From assembly GCA_002293525.1 (NCBI GenBank), contig DBDJ01000021.1, forward strand, positions 1 to 64,000: a DNA stretch of 64,000 nucleotides, read 5' to 3'. Position numbers and translations under genes: made by a program. The notes below the pieces were generated by a model, which saw only the letters and a list, made by a program, of their open reading frames with translations, had not been told where the DNA came from and did no database searches. Below, piece by piece: positions 35,399 through 43,261 of this stretch. The first letter of the stretch is position 1, and each line of letters opens with the position of its first letter. Source of the stretch: Lachnospiraceae bacterium UBA935 (GTDB lineage: Bacteria > Bacillota > Clostridia > Lachnospirales > Lachnospiraceae).

Positions 35399-36202
35399 TC
35401 ACAGCTCCATAATCACCATCTTCCCTTTTATAACCGTCAGGCTGACGGATGACAGCAGCCAGATACTGAGCATGCTTCTGTCATAACCGGAGGGAATATC
35501 CAAAACCAAGTAATTATTGTCGATCAGCGCGGATCTTTCATCACGCGTAAATAGTCTTTTCGACTGAAAGACGGTATTATTGTGAGAAAGCCTGATCTCG
35601 ACCGTAACGGCCCTGGCATAGCTGTTCTCCAGCTCGATATTATATAAAATCTGGTATTTCTTACCGGCAGGAAGCAAGATGGATGTGGAACACTTGTCAC
35701 AATACAGGGCAAATTTGCTGTCTAAGCCGGTATCTTGCTTAAATTTCATAGCTGTGTTCCCCTGCCACGTACCCCCGGCGGAAGCCGCTGTAAACACCGA
35801 CACCGTCGGCGGGGGGACTGCACAAGGGTAGTCCGGATAGCACGGGTCTGGAAAACGGGGATCCGGACAAGGACAGTCTTGATTATACAGGCTGGGTCCT
35901 ATGTACCTGGCACGCTCTGTCCAATACATCTCATTTACTGCTTCCAGCCGCAGATAATAGGCCTGCTCCAGATGAATCGCATTAATTATCGTCTTATTGA
36001 TGGAACGGTTGATCGACAGCAGTTCTTCGATTCCCCCGGAAACTTCGACTTCTTGGATCTTCTCGCCTTCGGCGTTAAGGATATGGGAAAGTGCCGCTTC
36101 AACCAAGGCAATTGATTCGATCATGTCACTTAAGGACTGTTCCGTTATGTAAGGCGCGTTTGATTGATTCGTAACGCCGTTACTCAATTTATTCGGACTC
36201 AT
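35399..36202 (-). CDS. Surface-type protein with the ILNAEGEK helical N-terminal domain
   Basis: Residues about 20-100 hold a two-helix domain with SIALVEAALSHILNAEGEK, shared with the next two genes; I know this domain from clostridial and bacillar surface or exosporium-like proteins. A Pro/Cys/Asp-rich stretch (NQDCPCPDPRFPDPC) links it to a C-terminal beta-rich domain of about 120 residues. There is no signal peptide, as in the two neighbours, so export or incorporation into a coat would need another route. It is a plausible acceptor for the two adjacent glycosyltransferases. Confidence 0.65.
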   Translation of the reverse strand: MSPNKLSNGVTNQSNAPYITEQSLSDMIESIALVEAALSHILNAEGEKIQEVEVSGGIEELLSINRSINKTIINAIHLEQAYYLRLEAVNEMYWTERARYIGPSLYNQDCPCPDPRFPDPCYPDYPCAVPPPTVSVFTAASAGGTWQGNTAMKFKQDTGLDSKFALYCDKCSTSILLPAGKKYQILYNIELENSYARAVTVEIRLSHNNTVFQSKRLFTRDERSALIDNNYLVLDIPSGYDRSMLSIWLLSSVSLTVIKGKMVIMEL

Positions 36203-36286
36203 GTTTCCTCCTTACATTTAGCTACTCCTTACTATTTTATTACATAGTGCAAGGATTCATGCTTATGCCCATAACAAAGAGTATAT

Positions 36287-36390
36287 ACAACAGGCAGCTT
36301 CCGGTAACGGAAGCTGCCTGTTGTCATCATTCCCAGATTGAGGCAGCTTCCGGTACCGGAAGCTGCCTGTTGTCATCATTCCCAGATTGA
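36287..36390. repeat. Tandem duplicated palindromic hairpins
   Basis: Two 49-bp direct copies (36293-36341 and 36342-36390), each containing a near-perfect palindrome. In copy 1 ACAACAGGCAGCTTCCG pairs with its complement over GTAA (36287-36324). Copy 2 is a 28-bp perfect palindrome centred on GGTACC (36341-36368). They sit downstream of the 36398 gene and probably end its transcript or protect its 3' end. Confidence 0.8.
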
Positions 36391-36397
36391 TCCGCCT

Positions 36398-36673
36398 CTA
36401 TTCGGTCAGCACACTGTCCGCAAAGAGCTCCAGCTTTGCCTGGAACATGATTTCCAGTCGGGTGGCTGCATTGATCAGTTTATTGACAGAGTCATTAACC
36501 AATAACATCTGTTCCGGTGTTGTTGAGGACATGGCAATAATTGCCTGCATCTTTTCTCCTTCCGCATTCAGAATATGCGAGAGTGCAGTTTCCTGTAAAG
36601 CAACGGATTGAATAAGGTCGGTAATTGCCTGTTCGCGGCTTCCCGTTCCAGGGGTAATAATTGGCATTCCCAT
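36398..36673 (-). CDS. Short stand-alone ILNAEGEK-domain protein
   Basis: 91 residues, essentially just the helical domain (SVALQETALSHILNAEGEK, then NDSVNKLINAATRLE). Its first 30 residues are nearly identical to those of the 36746-39364 protein (MGMPIITPGTGSREQAITDL), so one derives from the other by duplication. Perhaps it caps or co-assembles with the large protein. The RBS is AAAGGAGATAAAATTTT. Confidence 0.7.
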   Translation of the reverse strand: MGMPIITPGTGSREQAITDLIQSVALQETALSHILNAEGEKMQAIIAMSSTTPEQMLLVNDSVNKLINAATRLEIMFQAKLELFADSVLTE

Positions 36674-36745
36674 AAAATTTTATCTCCTTTTCTTTGCAGC
36701 CTTTTTGACTGATATTTATTAATATGATGTTGATACTACGGATTA

Positions 36746-39364
36746 TTAAACTGGTGCCACATATGAGTTAGGTCCCGCAACCGCTTTCCCCAGACTCAGT
36801 TCGGCCAGGCCGGTACCCAGCAGGCTGAGCTGTAGCGGGATTTCCGTAACCGTATCCACGGTTGCCGACTGGACATTGGCATTGATCGTTATCACACCGG
36901 CAAGAAGCCCGAATGCCGGTTCAATCAGATCCAAAGCCGTATTTACCAGATCATTCATAGCTTCCCAGGCTATATTGACAATACTTGTTTGATCGCCGAA
37001 AATCGCCGGTTGGATCACAGTCGAAACGATTAACTGTAAGGCGTCGAGTATCGGGGTGAGTGCTGAAGCCGGGATCGCGCTCAGGGTATCTGTAAGTGTA
37101 ATCTGTAACGTTGCATCTCCGCTCAGTAATTCAGCCACTGTCCCTGAAAAGCTCACCGACAGCCCGCCGCTTATTAATAATGCGGTTATATCGACGCCGC
37201 CGCTTATGGTTACCGTAGCGGTATTCAGCAAATCATTCAGGGTGCTGCTCAGCAGGTTCGTCAGATAAACGAGAAGCTCTGTCTTACCATCTTCCAGCAT
37301 GCTGACAATTTCCGTCCCGAACAGAATCGTATTGGGTGGTAAGTTATTCAATGTTCCGCCCCAGAACTGGGCAAGGTCTACAACCAGGCTTCCTGCGGAC
37401 AGATCCAAGGTCACGCTGCCGCCATCCGGATCTGAAAGATCACCCGGAATCACAATCGGTTCTGACAAGATCGGTGCTAAAGCCACGTCCGGATCAATCG
37501 TAATCGATGTGACGATATTGCTGGTCCCTACCGTGATTCCCGGAATGACGCTTACAGCCGCTAAAGCAGTGCTGATAGCGCTGTTAATTGTGCTGGTAAT
37601 GGTAGTGCTGATGCCGTTCAGCGTGTCGGTAACCGTCGATAACACTGTATCAATCCCGTTCGTCAGGCTGCCGATCAGCGGTGATGTCAGTTCCAGCCCG
37701 GCTCCGGCAATATTATAATCCTGCACTACCGTATCCGGATCGGCACTCAGATCCAAGCCTGCTTCTCCCGTAATCGCCCCCAAGGTAATATTAGCGGTGG
37801 AAAGAATGTCGTTTGCCTGGCCGGGAATCAGCTGCATCAGATCCAGCTTGGCATCCGCCGGATAAGCACCCGTGCCGTCAAGGCTGACAACACCGCTATC
37901 GCTTACCGCGCCGGCATAGGCTCGTGAGGCGCCGTTTACCGAGGCTTGCGCATATTGATTGACCAAGCCGATCTGGAGGAAATCCACCAGATTGAGCGGC
38001 ACGCCGTTCAAGTCAAATACCTGGTCCAAAACACTGAAATCGGGCTGTGCTGCATCGCTTACTTCCGTACCCGGGGTCACGCCATTTACATATGAGGCCG
38101 ATGCCCCCTCAAGTCCCGGGAGATTGCCCAGGTCATTTCCCAGCAACGTCCCGCTTAAGAACTGCGCGGCAGCGTTGGAAGAAGCTGTGATCGTACCCGG
38201 ATCTTCGTAGGTTGCGATAATCGTTCTCGGGTCGGTATCGGTTGCCGTGTCAAGCAGGTCGTTAACATTGGTAATGGTAAACCGGCCTGTGAGGGTTCCG
38301 TCGGTAAGGTCATAGCTTACCGGCGTGAAGCTGACCGCATAATCCGGAGATACTTGGGCCGTTGCCGCCGCAATGGCTTTGGCGACAGCTGCGTCCCTGG
38401 CCGTGGCATCACCGACCGGCACGTTAATGGCAACAGTAGTTACATTTATTTTATTTAGTTCATCCTCTGGCGTCGTCGGCACATACGTGGATGTCACGTT
38501 AATCGCTCTGTTTTCGATATCGCTCATCATATCAGACGGATCATTCGGATTGGTGACCGTATATTTGCCATAGAGGATACCGTTAACGGGATCATAACTG
38601 TCCCTGGCAAAGCTTACGGTATAGGCCGGCGATACTTGAGCGGCGGCGGCGGCGATGGCACTGGTGACAGCCGCATCGCTTGCCCCTTCGCTGTCAAGCG
38701 GTACCGCGATGCTCACGGTATTGACGTTAATTTTAGCAAATTCGTCAGCTGCCGTTGACGGCATATACGTGGTATAGACGAGTATCGTTACCAGTTCGCC
38801 GAGCGCCGTATCCAGCGGGTTGTCGTCTTTCGTGACCCGGTATCTTCCGGTCAGGAGCCAGTAAGCAACGGAAACAGCTCGGGCAAATACCGGCTGGACT
38901 ATGGTTCCGCTGGTGTAATTTTCTACTTCAAAAGTAACGGTATAACCCGCCGCAACCTGGTTCTGAGCTGCATTGATTGCCAGCGCTATGGCATCAGCTT
39001 CGGCAGCAGCGGCGTCTAGCGGGATATCGATGATGACGCTGCCCACGTCAATATTACTAAGCTGCGCCGGTGCCGTAAGACCCGGCTCCGGTGTAACGGG
39101 CGCGTCAACCGGGAAAAGTTCCAGTTTGGTCTGGAACAGCATCTCCAGACGGGCGACTGAATTAAGCATCCTATTTACGGAATCGTTAAGTTCCATCAAC
39201 TGTTCTGTTGTTACGTCAGGCATCTGAATGATCGCCTGCATCTTTTCTCCTTCCGCATTGATAATATGCGCAAGTGCAGTTTCCTGTAATGCTACAGATT
39301 GGATTAAGTCTGTTATTGCCTGATCACGTGTTCCAGTTCCTGGCGTAATTATAGGCATTCCCAT
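36746..39364 (-). CDS. Large repeat-containing surface protein with choice-of-anchor G-like region
   Basis: 872 residues. The ILNAEGEK-type helical domain (about 1-85) is followed by three repeats of roughly 85 residues (about 100-360), each with the pattern INVxTVxIxVP...AAAxQVSPxYxVSF. A long Asp/Thr/Leu/Val-rich beta region (about 365-860), starting AAQFLSGTLLGNDLG, resembles choice-of-anchor G family proteins. No signal peptide, LPXTG or membrane helix is visible. AAAAGGAGACTATACT precedes the ATG. Probably an abundant, glycosylated structural protein of the cell or spore surface. Confidence 0.7.
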   Translation of the reverse strand: MGMPIITPGTGTRDQAITDLIQSVALQETALAHIINAEGEKMQAIIQMPDVTTEQLMELNDSVNRMLNSVARLEMLFQTKLELFPVDAPVTPEPGLTAPAQLSNIDVGSVIIDIPLDAAAAEADAIALAINAAQNQVAAGYTVTFEVENYTSGTIVQPVFARAVSVAYWLLTGRYRVTKDDNPLDTALGELVTILVYTTYMPSTAADEFAKINVNTVSIAVPLDSEGASDAAVTSAIAAAAAQVSPAYTVSFARDSYDPVNGILYGKYTVTNPNDPSDMMSDIENRAINVTSTYVPTTPEDELNKINVTTVAINVPVGDATARDAAVAKAIAAATAQVSPDYAVSFTPVSYDLTDGTLTGRFTITNVNDLLDTATDTDPRTIIATYEDPGTITASSNAAAQFLSGTLLGNDLGNLPGLEGASASYVNGVTPGTEVSDAAQPDFSVLDQVFDLNGVPLNLVDFLQIGLVNQYAQASVNGASRAYAGAVSDSGVVSLDGTGAYPADAKLDLMQLIPGQANDILSTANITLGAITGEAGLDLSADPDTVVQDYNIAGAGLELTSPLIGSLTNGIDTVLSTVTDTLNGISTTITSTINSAISTALAAVSVIPGITVGTSNIVTSITIDPDVALAPILSEPIVIPGDLSDPDGGSVTLDLSAGSLVVDLAQFWGGTLNNLPPNTILFGTEIVSMLEDGKTELLVYLTNLLSSTLNDLLNTATVTISGGVDITALLISGGLSVSFSGTVAELLSGDATLQITLTDTLSAIPASALTPILDALQLIVSTVIQPAIFGDQTSIVNIAWEAMNDLVNTALDLIEPAFGLLAGVITINANVQSATVDTVTEIPLQLSLLGTGLAELSLGKAVAGPNSYVAPV

Positions 39365-39499
39365 AGTATAGTCTCCTTTTCTTTTCTTTTGGATTTTTTA
39401 TTCCTTGGTTCAGATATTAATAGCAAATATCTAGCCTCATAATAATAATATGTAGAAAAGAATTTTTTGTGATGTATTGATAATACTATGGAATTTGGC

Positions 39500-39541
39500 A
39501 ATGATCTTAATATTAGCTCATTAGAGTATATTAAGATCATT
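39500..39541. terminator. Perfect 14-bp stem-loop beyond the biosynthetic operon
   Basis: AATGATCTTAATAT pairs perfectly with ATATTAAGATCATT around a 14-base loop. It lies between the end of the minus-strand operon (39630) and the start of the 39364 gene, so it can end the operon transcript. Confidence 0.65.
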
Positions 39542-39629
39542 GTAGATATTGGAAGAAACGGGCTTAGAGATTTGTCCTGGGAGAATTATTGCCATTCATG
39601 GGCTTTTGGGACAGCGAAATTAATTCCAA

Positions 39630-40862
39630 TTATCTTATTTTACTAATAGAATCAACTAACATATCTAGATTTTTCCTATCACTCAGTAATAACGAATGTA
39701 ACAAAAAAATAACACTTTTATTAGCTGATTCCGCAATCGGATAACTTAGCGAGCGCCAATATTCCTCATCTCTTGATATATTACTTAAATATCGCTTATT
39801 TCTCCAAGGGCAAAAAAGTGGACTTTTATGAATAGCCGGATAAAAAGCATGAAGATAGAAAGACCCTAATCCGATTTCTTGCGATAATATCCGAGTCATT
39901 TCTTCTGCATTGATATTTTTGAATACTTTACTGTCAAACTTAATCGGATATCCGTAATATGTTTGATAGGTATTGTTTTCATATGATTCAACTAATGAAA
40001 TACCGTTAATCTCTTTTAATTTATTTGTCAAATATTTGGCATTATCGTTACGCAAGCAATTCTGCGAGTCAACATATTTAAGCTGCTCAAGTAAAATAGC
40101 CGCTTGAAACTCTGATAAATTGTAGTTTGTGCCATGAATACTACCCACAGCCTCCACTTCCATGTCTCCATAATTAAAATTCCTATGATCAACATATGCT
40201 CTGGCATCACACCGGAGTTGCTGTATTTTCATATAAAGATCATAATTATCAGTAACGACTGCTCCACCCTCGCCGCTAGTTAATATTTTACCTTGCTGAA
40301 AACTGAATGTCCCAATATCCCCGATAGTTCCGGCGTACTTATCCTTCCATTTGGAGAAATGAGTTTGTGCGTTATCTTCAATTACTTTTATATTATATTT
40401 TCCGGCAATGTGCATAATCTTATCCATATCTGCCATTGTTCCGCATAAATGAACTGCTATGATCGCCTTCGTCTTATTGCTAATTGCTTGTTCAATTAAA
40501 TCTGGATCTATGCAATATGTTTTGGGATCCACATCAACTAGCACAGGCTCCGCATTCACATTTAGTACCGCTGTTGCTGTAGCAACCCATGTCAATGCCG
40601 GGATAATGACCTGATCTCCAATTCCAATCCCCAGCGCTTCCAACGCGCACATTAATGCGGTTGAACCACTGGTTACAGTAGTACAATAGGATATCTCATT
40701 TTTTTCGGCAAAGGTTTTTTCAAAGATTCTATTATAACTTTCATGTCCGGACCAATATCCAGTTAATGCCCAGCGACGATTGCGTATTACATTTTCAAGA
40801 GCTAAAAGCAAATCATCATTTATTATGGGCCATTCTGTCCACGTTGTCTCCTTTTTAGGCAT
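39630..40862 (-). CDS. PLP aminotransferase of the DegT/StsC family, scyllo-inosose aminotransferase-like
   Basis: It should convert a keto-cyclitol to an aminocyclitol using an amino donor, usually glutamine. The family blocks of inosose aminotransferases are present: TVTSGSTALMCALEALG, IIPALTWVATATAVLNVNAE, VIEDNAQTHFSKWKD, and FQQGKILTSGEGGAV with the PLP-binding Lys near residue 190. The WPIINDDLL and GHESYNRIFEKTFAE regions resemble those of deoxy-scyllo-inosose enzymes more than sugar aminotransferases. Last gene of the operon, 18 bp after the transporter gene. Confidence 0.85.
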   Translation of the reverse strand: MPKKETTWTEWPIINDDLLLALENVIRNRRWALTGYWSGHESYNRIFEKTFAEKNEISYCTTVTSGSTALMCALEALGIGIGDQVIIPALTWVATATAVLNVNAEPVLVDVDPKTYCIDPDLIEQAISNKTKAIIAVHLCGTMADMDKIMHIAGKYNIKVIEDNAQTHFSKWKDKYAGTIGDIGTFSFQQGKILTSGEGGAVVTDNYDLYMKIQQLRCDARAYVDHRNFNYGDMEVEAVGSIHGTNYNLSEFQAAILLEQLKYVDSQNCLRNDNAKYLTNKLKEINGISLVESYENNTYQTYYGYPIKFDSKVFKNINAEEMTRILSQEIGLGSFYLHAFYPAIHKSPLFCPWRNKRYLSNISRDEEYWRSLSYPIAESANKSVIFLLHSLLLSDRKNLDMLVDSISKIR

Positions 40863-40880
40863 CTGTTACCTCTCTTTCAC

Positions 40881-42149
40881 TTAATCGCAATCTGCACTCC
40901 CCATATCTGCTAGCTTTCTTGGATCCTTATAGAAAAGAATAATCATAATGAATGCCATAAAAATGCAAGCAGCTGAAATCCCTAATACCCATGTTACTCT
41001 AATAAATTCTTGATCTACCATCCATCCAAATACAATAGGAAATAAAAGCGACGGTGCAGAACAGGTATGACTGATTCCGATATATTTTGATTTATTTTTA
41101 TTTTTCGTTGAATCAATCGGAATATTTATGACAGCGACTTCCTGAAATGCCATTCCCAGAACTATGATTGAATAAATCACAAATATCATGACCTTACTTT
41201 GATTCATCAGCAATAATACTGTTCCAAAAGAATGCATCAATGTAAATACTATTAGTATAAACCGAAATCCTTTTTTATCTCCTATTTCCCCCCCCACAAA
41301 GCTGCCTAATCCAAATATTATGCAATATAGAATGGTTAGTTTTATCGTGTCCTCATTTGAAATACGCATAAATTCAATTACATAAACCAAGGAAAAAGTT
41401 ATAATACATATGCAAAAATTACACAAATACTTAATCAAAATAAAATTCCTGAAATTTTTATCTTGTTGTAATACAAGCTTGCAGGATATAAAATATTTCT
41501 TTAAAGTCAGTCTTTCTTCCTTATCGTATTGAATTTTTACCGGTTCTTTCGTAAATAAGAAAAACTGTGTGGCAACAAAAGCAAACAGAAAGAAAACTAA
41601 AAAACCGGATTTATAATAATCAAACACTGATAAACGCTTATTAAGTGTACTCATTAATGGATATGCACTGGCACTCACAATATATCCGAACGAGAATACG
41701 ATACCCCAAAGCGTGCCCCTTTTTTCCTGCGGTACAACAAAAGAGACATAATTTTGATAGGAAACACTTTCAAATGATAATCCTATGCTGCTTATAATAA
41801 GCAGTACATAAAAAACCGGAAGAAATTCATTGATATTATTTTCATTTAAAAGCATATAGATGAACAAATAAGGGATAAACACCCAAAAACACGACAAGTA
41901 AAGGACTTTTTTCATGTTTTTGTTTACCTGAATTACCGAACCCCACAAAATGCATAATATCGACTCGCAAAACGTGAATATAGGTACAACCGAACCTATT
42001 AGCAGATTACTGGCCTTAACTTCTTTTAAGAAATAAATCAAAGAAGTTTCCGGCAAAACCATAGTCGCTCCAAACTGCCATAATACATTAACAATAATAA
42101 AACTTATTAAATTTCTTCTGAAGTATGTATCTTTATTAACTTTATTCAT
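40881..42149 (-). CDS. MFS transporter
   Basis: 422 residues with about 12 hydrophobic helices and a long charged central loop near residue 200 (KEPVKIQYDKEERLTLKKY). A GxxGDKKGFR loop between helices 8 and 9 is typical of the superfamily. In this operon it most probably exports the product and may give self-resistance. ATG follows AGAGGAAAAAGTAA. Substrate unknown. Confidence 0.85.
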   Translation of the reverse strand: MNKVNKDTYFRRNLISFIIVNVLWQFGATMVLPETSLIYFLKEVKASNLLIGSVVPIFTFCESILCILWGSVIQVNKNMKKVLYLSCFWVFIPYLFIYMLLNENNINEFLPVFYVLLIISSIGLSFESVSYQNYVSFVVPQEKRGTLWGIVFSFGYIVSASAYPLMSTLNKRLSVFDYYKSGFLVFFLFAFVATQFFLFTKEPVKIQYDKEERLTLKKYFISCKLVLQQDKNFRNFILIKYLCNFCICIITFSLVYVIEFMRISNEDTIKLTILYCIIFGLGSFVGGEIGDKKGFRFILIVFTLMHSFGTVLLLMNQSKVMIFVIYSIIVLGMAFQEVAVINIPIDSTKNKNKSKYIGISHTCSAPSLLFPIVFGWMVDQEFIRVTWVLGISAACIFMAFIMIILFYKDPRKLADMGSADCD

Positions 42150-42169
42150 TTACTTTTTCCTCTTTTATG

Positions 42170-43261
42170 TCATTTACGTGATACCCTCATTGCGTTAAAG
42201 ATGTTTAATAAATTCCTTAATAGATCTAATTCTTGTTCGGCTCCTAGATTGACGATATCATATACTTTCCAAATAGCAGTTTTATTTTTTAATTGTCCTA
42301 TAATGCTCTGGTAATTATTATCAATCAATTCGTCCCTTAAATAAATCAGCCTTGCATTTTCAAAAATACTTACAATCTTTTTGTACTTACTTAAAAGTTC
42401 GTAACAGGAGGAGTGATTAAAATTCTTCTCAATAAAATATTCCATTTTCTTATATAATCCTCGTTTATGCTCTGCCAATAGGTGAAATGTCCTATAATCA
42501 ATAGTAAAATTGCCCTTTTCAAGTTCAATTAGGTTGTCTGAAATCATTTGATATACATCGATGCCATATTTTGCAGAACTGCCCATTTCAATAACAACAT
42601 CTTTTCTCAATAAAGTCTCGTCAGCAATACCATTGATATATTTGCTTAGTTCTTTTACAAATAATTCACACCTTGCATTATATGGATCAAATAAATTGTA
42701 TAACTTGTTTAAGTAAACTGTATGCATTTTTACCCAACAAAAATCGTTGTCATATTCACTCTTTCCTTTTTCATAAGCATCTCTGAAAGTCTCAAAGGGA
42801 TATTCATAACTGATAAATCTTTGTCTTATGTCATAACCCAATCCTATTAATACTTTTTTTTCTAAGTTATAACCATATATCAATGTCTGGTGCATATGAT
42901 TATATTGCTGATATGCTGCTCTTCCGGGCAAATAAAATTCATTTGTATAAATAGTGGCATAGTATTTTTCCTTGATATTATTTATTGTAAATTGAATAAT
43001 ATCATCAACCTTCTTCATCTCATCCGAGGATAAATCTTTAATATCCGCTATGTCCTCATAGAAATAGTCTTTCTCAAGCATATCTACCCATAAGACCCCT
43101 GTATTATGCATAATTGAATACAATTGAATAAAATGTTCATTCAGCCATGGGCAGACATTATTGTTCCATAAAACTGTACATAATGGATAATTAAAATGAA
43201 GAAATGTCGTCACTTCTTTTTGAATTTTGATGGGGAGTACCATCTCAAGTTCTTTATTCAT
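42170..43261 (-). CDS. Putative BtrH-like acyltransferase (peptidase-like N-terminal fold)
   Basis: 363 residues. The N-terminal half has the pattern I associate with butirosin BtrH N-terminal domains: a Cys in NYPLCTVLWNN, FYLPGRAAYQQYNHMHQTLI with candidate His, then YGYNLEKKVLIGLGYD. In butirosin, BtrH moves the side chain from carrier protein to aminoglycoside. The presence of a carrier protein and an aminoacyl ligase in the same operon supports that role, but the similarity is weak by eye. The ATG overlaps the glycosyltransferase stop in ATGA. The C-terminal half is helical and unassigned. Confidence 0.6.
   Translation of the reverse strand: MNKELEMVLPIKIQKEVTTFLHFNYPLCTVLWNNNVCPWLNEHFIQLYSIMHNTGVLWVDMLEKDYFYEDIADIKDLSSDEMKKVDDIIQFTINNIKEKYYATIYTNEFYLPGRAAYQQYNHMHQTLIYGYNLEKKVLIGLGYDIRQRFISYEYPFETFRDAYEKGKSEYDNDFCWVKMHTVYLNKLYNLFDPYNARCELFVKELSKYINGIADETLLRKDVVIEMGSSAKYGIDVYQMISDNLIELEKGNFTIDYRTFHLLAEHKRGLYKKMEYFIEKNFNHSSCYELLSKYKKIVSIFENARLIYLRDELIDNNYQSIIGQLKNKTAIWKVYDIVNLGAEQELDLLRNLLNIFNAMRVSRK

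Noticed and set aside
39349..39540. 63-codon frame between the surface protein and the biosynthetic operon
   Set aside because: It overlaps the 5' leader of the 39364 gene and a perfect stem-loop, and shows no domain or proper RBS.
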